Shown: piece by piece, positions 32,359-42,200 of the stretch
Numbering within the stretch: the first letter of the stretch is position 1
Layout: the number at the start of each line of letters is the position of its first letter
DNA from: Bacteroides sp. MSB163
GTDB taxonomy: Bacteria > Bacteroidota > Bacteroidia > Bacteroidales > Bacteroidaceae
Length of the DNA stretch: 64,000 bases
Reading direction: 5' to 3'
Assembly (NCBI RefSeq): GCF_036416795.1
Contig: NZ_CP143867.1
Coordinates: 3,278,001-3,342,000 of the forward strand
Position numbers and translations under genes: made by a program
The notes under the pieces: generated by a model
Told to the model about the DNA's origin: nothing
Seen by the model: the letters and a program-made list of their open reading frames with translations, nothing else
Database searches by the model: none

Positions 32359-33762
32359 TTATTCCGTAGTTTCTTCATCTTCAGGATAATCGGAGATCGT
32401 GACAGTCTTGTAAGGTACTACACGCCAGTTATCCAGATAGATACGGCTTGAGAAAGCTGTAGATGTGATGCTTACATCTTGGTAAGTAAAGTCTGTATTG
32501 ACAAATCCCATACCGAAGTTTCTGTAAGTGGCGGCATTGCGGTCTTCTACCACATTTTGGAATACCGGGCTTTCTTTATCTTCTATCATGGTGGCGTATT
32601 TGTTGAACTGGCTAAACGGAATAGTTACAGTCTGCCAACCTGTAGTTGAGAATGGAACGATAGTACCTTCCTGAATCCAGGGAACATAGAATGCCACTTG
32701 ATTGGAAGCACCATCATCGTCGGAACCTATACCTCCGAAATTGAAGTTGTTGAATAAGCTTATTTGCAGATGTCCTGTGCCGCTCCATGCTTCGGGCACA
32801 TAAACGTCGAATTGCAATGCTACTTCGGTCAGTGGGGTAGTTGCCGGTATATAAGAATACATACGGCTCCAATCATCTGCTGCATCGTCATTGCCGGCTG
32901 TCCAGCATTCGGATACACGCGGTTTGCCGGATATAACTCCTGCTTCTAATAAACGTTCGGGAACAATCTGAACGCATTTGCCACGTCCGCTATCGTAAGG
33001 ATCTTCTACAAGGTCATCGGCGTTTATCATCGAACCGGTTTCGCTCCAGCTCCAGAAGCCTTGGCTGCCATTGCCATCGAAGTCAAGTATCATACAGTCT
33101 GCAAAGTTGAAGTAAGCCGGAGTGGCTGCCTGTCCGTTGGCACCTTCCGAATAGATGGAACCGCTTCCTGAATAGTTTTCCGGCATGATGAATGAATACC
33201 ATTCACCGTCTTCATCGCTTTCAATGTCGGCTGTGATTTCTATTCCGCCGGGCAGGGTTACTTTGGTGGTTTCCTGTAGACCGGTACCGTATACGGTTAC
33301 TTTCTCCTTGCCCTTAGGTAGAGTATTGCTGATGCCTGTTATGGTAGGAGATGCTGCACGGATGATGAAGGGGTGCTCCAGCGTGGCGTCATCTTTTACA
33401 AAGCGGATCTTATTGCGGTCTGCCTCTTCAGCATCTTCAACGGGGGTATTGCTGTTGATTTGAATCAACATGGAGTGGTCGGTTACGTAGGCGCGGTTAA
33501 AGTAAGTCTCATATCCGTTGATGTAGACTTTCTTCATGCCATAGAGTCCGCTACCTTCTATACGGATCAACTGTCCGAGGCGTGCGAAAGTAACCGGTCG
33601 GTCGGGTACGGATGATTCATAATCTTCCAGATAGATCTGGTCAACCATAATCTTTGTGCTTTGGTATTTGCTGTCAAAGTATTTATCCTCCTCATTGCAT
33701 GAGGTGAGGCCTGCGGTCAGGCATGACAAGCATAATATCCATATATATTTTAAGCTTTTCAT
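32359..33762 (-). CDS. Surface glycan-binding protein (SGBP) with IPT/TIG domains
   Basis: This 467-residue lipoprotein (lipobox GLTSC) follows SusD, the usual place for the PUL-specific binding protein. Two to three Ig-like IPT/TIG domains are seen (IRIEGSGLYGMKKVYINGY and ITGISNTLPKGKEKVTVYGTGL). A C-terminal beta-sandwich follows (WSGTGHLQISLFNNF, YLDNWRVVPY), similar to the xylan/xyloglucan-binding domain of SGBP-B proteins (SGBP_B_XBD). It holds xylan at the cell surface for GH10 and SusCD; it has no catalytic motif. Spacing is 15 bases from susD and 32 to GH10. Confidence 0.88.
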   Translation of the reverse strand: MKSLKYIWILCLSCLTAGLTSCNEEDKYFDSKYQSTKIMVDQIYLEDYESSVPDRPVTFARLGQLIRIEGSGLYGMKKVYINGYETYFNRAYVTDHSMLIQINSNTPVEDAEEADRNKIRFVKDDATLEHPFIIRAASPTITGISNTLPKGKEKVTVYGTGLQETTKVTLPGGIEITADIESDEDGEWYSFIMPENYSGSGSIYSEGANGQAATPAYFNFADCMILDFDGNGSQGFWSWSETGSMINADDLVEDPYDSGRGKCVQIVPERLLEAGVISGKPRVSECWTAGNDDAADDWSRMYSYIPATTPLTEVALQFDVYVPEAWSGTGHLQISLFNNFNFGGIGSDDDGASNQVAFYVPWIQEGTIVPFSTTGWQTVTIPFSQFNKYATMIEDKESPVFQNVVEDRNAATYRNFGMGFVNTDFTYQDVSITSTAFSSRIYLDNWRVVPYKTVTISDYPEDEETTE

Positions 33763-33777
33763 ATCTTCTATAGTTTG

Positions 33778-35466
33778 TTAATCATTGAACAAATCATTTT
33801 CTGTGACTTCTTTTGCACCGAATTCGTAAGCTACCGGGTCGTTATTCAGAAGCGGATTACGTCCGCGGTCTACATCCGAGATAGGCAGTGTCAGATTGGC
33901 CGATGTAGCGGTTGAAACTCCGGTTCCGTCAGAAGTCTTTGCATACTGGCAGGCTTCTGTTTCATCCCATTCGTAACCGGCATTACGCTCCTGGCTGTTG
34001 AGGTAGTTCACCACTTCCTGTTGCTGGTAATAGGAACGGCGCAGCAAATCGTACCAGTACTGTCCTTCCAGAGCAAGCTCGATGCGGCGTTCGTAATGGA
34101 TATCTGAATATGTGATGGTTGTCAGTTCAGGCATACCGGAACGTTTGCGCACCGCATTGAAGGCGTCGCAAGCTGCTTGTTCGCTGGTCGAAGCATTATT
34201 TCCAAGAATTGCTTCGGCAAGATTCAGATATACTTCTGCCAGACGCATCATGTAGGTATTCATTCCACTGCTTTGTGCATAGCTTTGGCCATTGTCGTCA
34301 ATCTTACCTATCACGTATTTCTTGAAGTTACATTTGTTGTCATAACCAGTCTCGGTGACGTTATACGTGTACCCTCCGTTCTTGGTGTTGAGATCCGGAT
34401 AATATTCACCTACGGTGGCGATAGTGTAATGGCGGCGGGTACGGTCTTGAGGATCGTAAGCACGTACAAGGTCATAAGAGGCATAGGTGGCATTACCCCA
34501 GTTCTGTTCGCTTACCATAGTAGACCAGCCAAAATAGGTTGATATGGAATTATTGCATCCCCAACCGATGGCATCCGTGCTACCCTGCAACCACTGCAAC
34601 TGGAAGATGGCTTCACTGTTGTTGTTGCATGTGCTTGGTGCGAAAAGGTCTCCATAATTGTCGAGAAGTGAATACGGGCCTTCTTCGATCACCTTCGTGG
34701 CAGCTTTGCGCGCCATATCCAGATAGTACGTGTTGCGCGAACCGCGGTTGAAATCAGTAGCTATATTACTGCCGTTGTATTCGCCTTCGGTAGTCAAACC
34801 TGCCATAGAGAGATACATACGCGACAGAATAGCGTAAGCACTGTAACAAGTGACGCGACCTACATCAGATGCTGTCTTGTTGAGGTTGACCGCTGCATAT
34901 TCGAGGTCGCGGATAGCGAATTCTATCACATCCACACCACGGTTGGCAGGAACCACAGAGTTGCTTACTTGTTCTGCCGTATTTTCATAGATGATACCTT
35001 TGTTCCATAAAGAGCCGATGTACCAGTATGCCAGTCCGCGCATGAAGCGTGCTTCGGCATAAGCTTGTACTTTGGCTTTTTCACTGACTTGCGGACCGGA
35101 ATAATCCTTAATATTGTTGATGGCGTAGTTGGATTGTGCCACTACGGAGTAGAAAGATCCCCAGGCATCCTCAAGTCCCGGACTCAATGCTGTTTCTGTA
35201 AAGTTAGTATAAGGATAGATATAGTCTGACCAACGGGCGGTGATGTTGTTTGCACGTCCGTCTCCCATGCTATAGTAGGCCTTATCATTAAAACTGTTCC
35301 ATACATAGTTATAAAGCGGTGCGGTAGCTGCTTCCAGAGCCTCGTCAGTGTCGAAGAAGGTCTCTTGGTTGGCACTGGTGGTATTATCGTGTGTCAGGAA
35401 GTCCTCGCAGGAACTCAATACCAATGAACCGGCCAATGTTGCTATGATTAATATCTTATTTTTCAT
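33778..35466 (-). CDS. susD: SusD-family outer-membrane glycan-binding lipoprotein
   Basis: This encodes 562 residues with a lipoprotein signal (LSSC) followed by EDFLTHDN, the usual SusD start. TPR-like helices run through the chain (EARFMRGLAYWYIGSLW is the RagB/SusD signature). The C-terminal region has the RRIELALEGQYWYDLLRR motif of the family. It caps the SusC barrel and captures xylo-oligosaccharides. It is 21 bases after susC, so co-translated. The name susD denotes the family and not starch specificity. Confidence 0.95.
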   Translation of the reverse strand: MKNKILIIATLAGSLVLSSCEDFLTHDNTTSANQETFFDTDEALEAATAPLYNYVWNSFNDKAYYSMGDGRANNITARWSDYIYPYTNFTETALSPGLEDAWGSFYSVVAQSNYAINNIKDYSGPQVSEKAKVQAYAEARFMRGLAYWYIGSLWNKGIIYENTAEQVSNSVVPANRGVDVIEFAIRDLEYAAVNLNKTASDVGRVTCYSAYAILSRMYLSMAGLTTEGEYNGSNIATDFNRGSRNTYYLDMARKAATKVIEEGPYSLLDNYGDLFAPSTCNNNSEAIFQLQWLQGSTDAIGWGCNNSISTYFGWSTMVSEQNWGNATYASYDLVRAYDPQDRTRRHYTIATVGEYYPDLNTKNGGYTYNVTETGYDNKCNFKKYVIGKIDDNGQSYAQSSGMNTYMMRLAEVYLNLAEAILGNNASTSEQAACDAFNAVRKRSGMPELTTITYSDIHYERRIELALEGQYWYDLLRRSYYQQQEVVNYLNSQERNAGYEWDETEACQYAKTSDGTGVSTATSANLTLPISDVDRGRNPLLNNDPVAYEFGAKEVTENDLFND

Positions 35467-35487
35467 ACGTATAATTCTTTTAAAGGA

Positions 35488-38400
35488 TTAGAAGGATATG
35501 TTTAATCCGAATGTGTAGATGCGTGGCGAAGGATAACGTCCGTAGTCCACACCTGTCATTAATGCATCTCCATAGATGGCACCGACTTCAGGGTCGAGGC
35601 CTTTGTATTTGCTCCAGGTGTATACATTCTGTATGTTGGCGTAGATTCTCGCATTGTTGAGGAAAATCTTGTTTATCCACTTCTTGGGGAATGTATAGCC
35701 GATGGAAATATTCTGGAGGCGGATGTAAGAAGCGTCTTCTACAAGCATATCACTGATACGGGTGAAGTTATTATTAGCATCCGATTCCTGCAAAGCCGGC
35801 AATGTAGTGGCAGAGCCGTTTACTACATGGAGGTTACGATAGTCATCATCCGGACCGTTGGGGTCTATCAAACCTATCTGTGCATAGTTCAGCGAAGATT
35901 TGAGTATGTTACCGTTGGAGCGGGGATCTTCAATACGGTAGCGGGTCAGATTCAAAGCCTTGTTACCGTAAGAACCCGAGAAGAATATTGTCAGATCGAA
36001 TCCTTTGTAGGAGAATGTATTACCGATACCGTAAGTGAACTTTGGTTCCGGGTTTCCGATGTAGGTACAGTCTTCGTTATTGATGACACCGTCACCGTTG
36101 CGGTCCTCATAGATATAGTCGCCTATCCACGTACTGTTCTTGGCAATTGTATTGCCTTCGGGTATGGCTACTTGCTTCACGTTGCCATCGGCATCTTTAT
36201 AGTAGAAATCCGTCGGTTCATCGAAACGTCCGATTACTTTGTAACCCCAGAATTGTCCGATAGGCTGTCCTACGGTCGTTTTGGTTACGATGTAGCTTGC
36301 GGAACTGGGCTGATAACTCTTTTCAATGGAAGAATTGTCCGTATCGAGCTCCAGCACTTTGTTACGGTTGAGTGAGAATACGAGGTTGGATGTCCATTGG
36401 AAATCCTTGTTTGTGATATTAGTCGTATTCACGGTAAGCTCGATACCTTTGTTCTCAAGAGAACCTACATTACCCCAAGGATTGGAAGCGGCACCTTGTC
36501 CACTTGAACCGAGATAGGCGGGTAAGGGGAGTTGCAGCAACAGATTTTTAGTCTTCTTATAATATACATCGGCAATTACTTCGATACGATTTTGGAATAA
36601 ACCGAGGTCGATACCTACGTTATAAGAATGAGTGGTTTCCCATGTCAGGTCAGGGTTGGCGGTATTGCCTGTCAGTACACCGGTTCCCCAGGGAGTGGTT
36701 TTGTAAGAGAGCAGTGCCATATAAGCATAGTCACTTACGTTCTGGTTACCCGTGGCACCCCAACCTGCGCGGAGTTTCATATTGTTGATAATTGCGTTGT
36801 TGCGCAGGAATGATTCCTGTGACGCACGCCATGCAAGAGCCACTGCCGGAAACCAACCCCACTTATTGCCTTTGGCGAATTTGGAGGAACCGTCCCGACG
36901 AATGGTAGCGGTCAGCAGATAGCGTTCGTCAAAAGAGTAGAAGGCACGGCCGAAGAAGGAAGCGATGGAATTCACCACGCGTGAACCGGTGGTAGTGGAA
37001 GTGGTGACATCACCTGCACTCAGGTCGGGAGTTGTATTGCTCAGGAATCCTGTGGCTGTACCTACTTGTGTCTCCCAGTTGGAGTGTGACATTTCCTGAC
37101 CTACCATTACGTTGATGTTATGTTTTTCTGCAAACGTATTATTATAAGTAAGGATATTGCGCCATGACCAGTATTTGGTATTGGTCTTGGTCCAACGTGA
37201 GGTACGTGTATCGCTTGTTTTGATACCGAACTGGTAGTCTGGCTGATAATAATAATAGTTGTTGAAGTTCCAGTCAGCTGATAATTCCGTCTTGAAAGTC
37301 AATCCTTTCAGTAGGTTTGCTTCCAGATAAGTATTGAAACGGAAGTTGGTTTTACGGTTATTGTTGGTGCGTATGGAAGCAAGTCCTACGGGATTTTCAG
37401 GCATCCACACATCGTCCGGACCGTCGAAAGAACCATCGGGAGATGTAACGGCGACCGTAGGTTGCTGTATTAGTGCGCTCATAATCGTATTATTGTCGGT
37501 ACCGACATTTTGCTTGGATTCAGCAAACGAGAAGTTTACACCTCCGCGTAACCACGATTTGATTTCAGTATCGATATTGGCGCGCAGGGAAAGACGCCGG
37601 AAGCTGGACCCTAATGCAATACCGTCTTGATCGAGGAATCCGCCGCTGAAAGCATAAGTGGTTTTGTTGTTACCGCCACTGACAGAGATATTATGGCTCG
37701 TCATGAAGGCTTTGCTGAACAATTCGTCTTGCCAGTTGGTACCTTCGCCAAGTAAGTCAGGGCGTACGAAAGAGCTGCTTTGTTCTACCAGACCAAGAGC
37801 CGAACGGTCATTGTGATGCTGTGCATACTGTCGTAGGTTCAGCATATCCAGTTGTTTAGGCATTTCCTGCCAGCCCGCATAGCCGTCGTAGGTTACGGTT
37901 GCTTCGCCTGCCTGTCCGCGTTTAGTAGTAATCATGATGACACCATTGGATGCGCGCGAACCATAGATGGCAGTTGCCGAAGCATCTTTCAGTACGTCCA
38001 TGGATACGATGTCCGACGGATTGATGCTTGATAAAGGGTTGCTGTTTTCATCGTCAGTAGCAGAGTCCACCACTACGCCGTCTATCACGAAGATCGGCTG
38101 GTTGGTGGCGTTCAGTGAGTTGATACCACGAATGCGGATAGAGGTGGACGCACCTGGTGTACCGGAGTTTGCCTGAATCTGCACACCGGCAGCGCGGCCT
38201 TGTAATACCTGATCGATAGAAGTCGGAACTGACTTCTTGATGGCCTGGTCATTTACCGATACCACCGAACCCGTCAGGTCTGAACGTTTCATCTGTCCGT
38301 AACCTACTACAACGACTTCGTCCAGCATCTCAGTGTCTTCCTTCATCGTGACATTGATTTGTGTCTTCCCGGCTACAGGAATTTCTTGTGTCTTGTAGCC

Positions 38401-38640
38401 CACAAATGAAATTACGATGGTACTGTTGGATGGAACATTCAGTGTAAAGTTACCGTCGATGTCGGTAATAATACCGTTGCTGGTGCCTTTCTGCACTACG
38501 CTCGCACCGATAACCGATTCTCCTGTGGCGTCCTTCACCACACCTTTCACAGTGATATTCTGTGAAAATGCCCATAGAGGTATCAGGCATAATAAGAATA
38601 GAAGCCCCAAAGGCTTAAAACAATAATTTGTGCATTTCAT
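35488..38640 (-). CDS. susC: SusC-family TonB-dependent outer-membrane oligosaccharide transporter
   Basis: This encodes 1050 residues. A signal peptide (to AFSQ) is followed by a carboxypeptidase D-like regulatory domain (VKGVVKDATGESVIGASV to VGYKTQEI), a TonB-box-like DEVVVVGYG, the plug (QVLQGRAAGVQI to IRIRGINSLNATN) and a 22-strand barrel ending in an aromatic residue (FGLNISF). It imports xylan fragments in partnership with SusD. It is the first gene of the xylan operon and divergent from HTCS 2, with a shared control region of 584 bases. Confidence 0.96.
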   Translation of the reverse strand: MKCTNYCFKPLGLLFLLCLIPLWAFSQNITVKGVVKDATGESVIGASVVQKGTSNGIITDIDGNFTLNVPSNSTIVISFVGYKTQEIPVAGKTQINVTMKEDTEMLDEVVVVGYGQMKRSDLTGSVVSVNDQAIKKSVPTSIDQVLQGRAAGVQIQANSGTPGASTSIRIRGINSLNATNQPIFVIDGVVVDSATDDENSNPLSSINPSDIVSMDVLKDASATAIYGSRASNGVIMITTKRGQAGEATVTYDGYAGWQEMPKQLDMLNLRQYAQHHNDRSALGLVEQSSSFVRPDLLGEGTNWQDELFSKAFMTSHNISVSGGNNKTTYAFSGGFLDQDGIALGSSFRRLSLRANIDTEIKSWLRGGVNFSFAESKQNVGTDNNTIMSALIQQPTVAVTSPDGSFDGPDDVWMPENPVGLASIRTNNNRKTNFRFNTYLEANLLKGLTFKTELSADWNFNNYYYYQPDYQFGIKTSDTRTSRWTKTNTKYWSWRNILTYNNTFAEKHNINVMVGQEMSHSNWETQVGTATGFLSNTTPDLSAGDVTTSTTTGSRVVNSIASFFGRAFYSFDERYLLTATIRRDGSSKFAKGNKWGWFPAVALAWRASQESFLRNNAIINNMKLRAGWGATGNQNVSDYAYMALLSYKTTPWGTGVLTGNTANPDLTWETTHSYNVGIDLGLFQNRIEVIADVYYKKTKNLLLQLPLPAYLGSSGQGAASNPWGNVGSLENKGIELTVNTTNITNKDFQWTSNLVFSLNRNKVLELDTDNSSIEKSYQPSSASYIVTKTTVGQPIGQFWGYKVIGRFDEPTDFYYKDADGNVKQVAIPEGNTIAKNSTWIGDYIYEDRNGDGVINNEDCTYIGNPEPKFTYGIGNTFSYKGFDLTIFFSGSYGNKALNLTRYRIEDPRSNGNILKSSLNYAQIGLIDPNGPDDDYRNLHVVNGSATTLPALQESDANNNFTRISDMLVEDASYIRLQNISIGYTFPKKWINKIFLNNARIYANIQNVYTWSKYKGLDPEVGAIYGDALMTGVDYGRYPSPRIYTFGLNISF

Positions 38641-38774
38641 ACTGAAATTAATTTAGTTGGATAACAATAATATTCTCTTTCTTTATTAAAGATGTGAAGA
38701 CATGTTTCTCATTCTCAAGTTTCCATATTTACATTTATCATATTAAAGGGTTAAACATTGCTTTTCGCTTGTGA

Positions 38775-38782
38775 CAAAGGTA
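38775..38782 (-). promoter_or_regulatory. -7 promoter box for susC
   Basis: The minus strand reads TACCTTTG, matching TAnnTTTG. It implies a leader of about 130 bases before the susC ATG. No -33 TTTG is seen, as expected for an activator-dependent promoter. Confidence 0.6.
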
Positions 38783-38822
38783 TTTTATAAAAAGAAGAAA
38801 CAGGCATTTAATTGTAGCCTGT

Positions 38823-38882
38823 GTTACATTAAAATGTAACATGACTTTTCTCTGTGTTACAAAATCATTCGTTGGTGTTACG
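38823..38882 (-). promoter_or_regulatory. Candidate HTCS operator upstream of susC
   Basis: TGTTAC occurs at 38823, 38856 and 38877 (GTAACA on the susC strand), spaced 33 and 21 bases. The copy nearest the promoter is the left half of a 9-bp perfect palindrome, TGTTACATT with its complement, 38823-38842. The motif is the same as upstream of GH5 and GH35, but the distances to the -7 box differ. Confidence 0.5.
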
Positions 38883-38994
38883 TCCTGCGGTTGTTGATGC
38901 CCGAAAGATAAATAATTAAGTGATAAATCCCATATTCTTTTCACTTATATCATTTATTCCTTTTATCTGCATCAATAAGAGGGCTGATGCAAAA

Positions 38995-39082
38995 GGTGGC
39001 ATCTTTTGCTGTAAAAGATGCCATCTTTTGTATCATTAGATGCCACCTTTCGATGCAAAAGATGCCATCTTTTGCAATGGAT
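38995..39082. repeat. Four units of a 22-bp-period repeat upstream of HTCS 2
   Basis: Units start at 38995, 39017, 39039 and 39061, exactly 22 bases apart. Three begin GATGCCAYC. The first begins GGTGGCATC, which is the reverse complement of GATGCCACC in the third. Each continues with CTTTTG-like text. Local 10-bp palindromes arise, for example GCAAAAGATG with CATCTTTTGC at 39055-39075. Confidence 0.75.
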
Positions 39083-39193
39083 GTATAAGGCTTCCTGGTG
39101 AAAGGGTTTAATGTTCCGTTCCTTTTGGTATAATGCGGAAGAGATAAGGAGCATATATGCAATGGCTTCCCTGCCCATTTCGAAAGTTTTTTG

Positions 39194-39201
39194 TATCTTT
39201 G
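39194..39201 (+). promoter_or_regulatory. -7 promoter box for HTCS 2
   Basis: TATCTTTG matches TAnnTTTG and lies 23 bases before the ATG. Confidence 0.65.
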
Positions 39202-39224
39202 CTTGCCTTTAAGTATAAAATGCA

Positions 39225-42200
39225 ATGAAAACAGCTCTTAGTAAAATCCTCCTTATAGTCTTATTGCTATGTTTGACCGTCCTGCCTTTGGCGGCGCAAA
39301 CGGGTAAATTCTATTCTACTAACAACGAATTGTCCAGCAGTCTTATCAACCAGATTTTTCAGGATAAGCGTGGATTTATCTGGATAGCTACCGAGTACGG
39401 GCTGAACCGCTTCGACGGACTTCGTTTCTCTAACTATAAGCATATATCCGGCGACTCCACTTCCATTAAAAACAATTATGTGCGCACGCTTTTTGAAGAC
39501 AGCCGGCAGAATCTGCTGGTAGGTTGCATCGACGGGTTGATGAAGTATGATTCGGAAACGGATACTTTCCGGGAGATTCCAATGATACGCGCGGGCAAGC
39601 GGGTTTTTCCACACATCACGCAGATGCAGAAATTGCATAATGGTGAGATCTGGGTAGTAACTACCGGACAAGGTATTTTCCGCTTGGACGAAGAGAAGCA
39701 GCAGGCGGAGTCCATTGACGCCATCATGAGGCAAGTGAATTATAACTTCCAGTCGAATTTATACGAAGATTCTGATTATAATATTTGGATTGGTACGGAA
39801 GGGCATGGATTGATTTGCTATCTGCCCGCTACGCAAGAAGTCCGTGTGTTCAGATATCCGGTGATTAATGATAACTATGTGTCGGCTATTGGTGAAGATA
39901 AGTACGGGAATCTGTTCATCGGCACTCAAAAGCATGGCTTGTCCCGTTATGATCGTGAGCAGAACCGCTTTATTCCTGTTCCCTATACGGGTAGCGAGGA
40001 GCTGTCCATCTATTGTCTGACGCTGGTGGACGACCGTCTGTTGATAGGCACCGACGGCCAGGGACTGAAGACTTACAACCGGATGACCGGGAAGATAGAG
40101 GATTATAGTATCAATTCCGCGCCGCTGGATTTTTCGGAAGGAAAGATACACGCTATCATGGAAGACCGGGACAAGAACCTGTGGGTAGGATTGTTTCAGA
40201 AAGGCATTGTACTGATGCCCAAGCAGGAGAATCCGTTTGAGTATTATGGCAACAAGTCCATTTATTATAATCCCATCGGACAAGGATGTGTAATGTCCAT
40301 CTATCAGGATAGTAACCGTCACCTGTGGGTAGGGGCGGACAATGAGGGAATCTTTGAACTGGATGCGGAAGGAAAGAGGCTGCGGCATTATCAGCCTGGC
40401 AATAACCCGCGTTCGATGGCTAATACGATTATGTGTATGTACGAGGATACGAACGGAGATTTCTGGCTCGGCACGTACACCCGGGGACTGGCAAAACTAA
40501 ACCGGAGAACCGGTGAGTGCGAATATCCGCTGCCGGTGGACAATGAGAAGATTTTCTCGATTACGGAAGACCGGCATAAGAATCTTTATATCGCTACTTT
40601 CGGTTCGGGTTTCTACCGCTATAATCTGGTGACAAGGGAGTTGAAACATTATGAGTCGTCTAAAGATGAGTCGGGCGACCTGACCCGGAATGAACTGGCA
40701 AATGACTGGGTGAACTACATCTTCTGTGATAGTGAGGGAATGATCTGGCTGGGACACTATAAAGGTATCAGTTGCTTCAATCCGGTGAATGAGAGTTTCA
40801 TTAACTACCGCAATGTGAATACTCTGATTGAAGACCGGGTAGGGTATGTTTTGCAGGAAGACCATGCCGGAAATATTTGGGCAGGTACGACGGACGGACT
40901 CTATCGCTTCAACAAGAAGACCGAAGAACTGACCTGTTTTACGGTGGCGGATGGTTTGCCTAATAATGTAATCTGTGGAATTTGCGAAGATGAGGAACAT
41001 AATATGTGGATCAGTACCTATATGGGTATCTGTAAGTATAATGTCGAAAACAACCGTTACATCAATTATTATGCGGGCGACGGATTGCAGGGAAACGAGT
41101 TCACGCACGGCGCATTCTATAAAGATCAGGCGGGAAAAGTCTATTTCGGCGGTATAAATGGTATTACCTATTTCCAGCCTTTATCCATAGGGAGTGTGCT
41201 GAAAGACACCAAGGTCTGGATTACGGACTTCTTTATCTTCAACCAGCCTGTGCGGAAAAATACGCGTTCGGGAAGACATACCGTTATCTATACGTCTGTG
41301 CCGGATGCGAATATGTTTCAACTGGCTCATTACGATAATACGTTCAGTATCATCTTCTCCACGTTGCAGTATAACAATCCGGAGCAGATATCCTATCAGT
41401 ATAAGATTGAGGAATTGAGCAACCAGTGGCTCAGCACCGAGCCGGGTGTGAACAGGGTGACTTACAATAATCTTCCTCCGGGCAAATATACTTTCCATGT
41501 GCGGGCATTGAGTCACGGCAATCTTTCGGAGATACGTACGGTTAAGATTCTGATAACTCCGCCTTGGTATGAGATGTGGTGGGCGTATTGCATTTATGTT
41601 TTTCTGCTCGGCTTGCTTGTATTGGGCATTGTGAATTACATCCTGTCGCGTATGCGCCATCGCCGTGAAATCATGAAGCGCGAACATGCCGAACAACTGA
41701 ATGAAGCAAAGCTACAGTTCTTTATCAACATCTCGCATGAAATACGTACTCCGATGACGCTGATCATTAATCCCCTGGAGAAGTTGTTGGCCGAAAAGAA
41801 GGGAGGGGAAGTACAAAAGACTTATCTGATGATTTACCGGAATGCACAACGTATTCTTCGTCTGATAAATCAGTTGATGGATATCCGTAAACTGGATAAG
41901 GGACAGATGTTCATGAAGTTCCGTGAAACGGATATGGTTGGTTTCATTGATGATGTGATGCTTACCTTCGATTATATGGCGCGGAAGAAGAAGATACATT
42001 TCAGTTTCGAACACGCTATGCCGCAGTTGAAGGTATGGGTGGATATGAATAACTTCGACAAGATATTGATGAATATCTTCTCCAATGCCTTCAAGTATAC
42101 ACCGGAGCAGGGTGAGATTACGGTTTCGCTTTCTACCGGGCGCGATGCCACCCGTCGCGATCCTCTGAAGGAATATTTTGAAATAACGGTCACGGATAGT

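Larger units (their letters stand above)
38641..39224. other. Divergent control region of the xylan PUL
   Basis: It has no gene. From susC outward it contains a 5' leader of about 130 bases, the susC -7 box (38775-38782), three TGTTAC elements (38823-38882), the 22-bp-period repeat (38995-39082) and the HTCS 2 -7 box (39194-39201). Small open frames on the minus strand here run through the repeats and are not credible. Confidence 0.7.

Noticed and set aside
38989..39082. Possible CRISPR array
   Set aside because: The 22-bp units follow one another without spacers and contain inverted cores; no cas genes are near.
38738..39225. Small minus-strand open frames between susC and HTCS 2
   Set aside because: They run through the 22-bp repeats and the promoter region and have no credible protein features.
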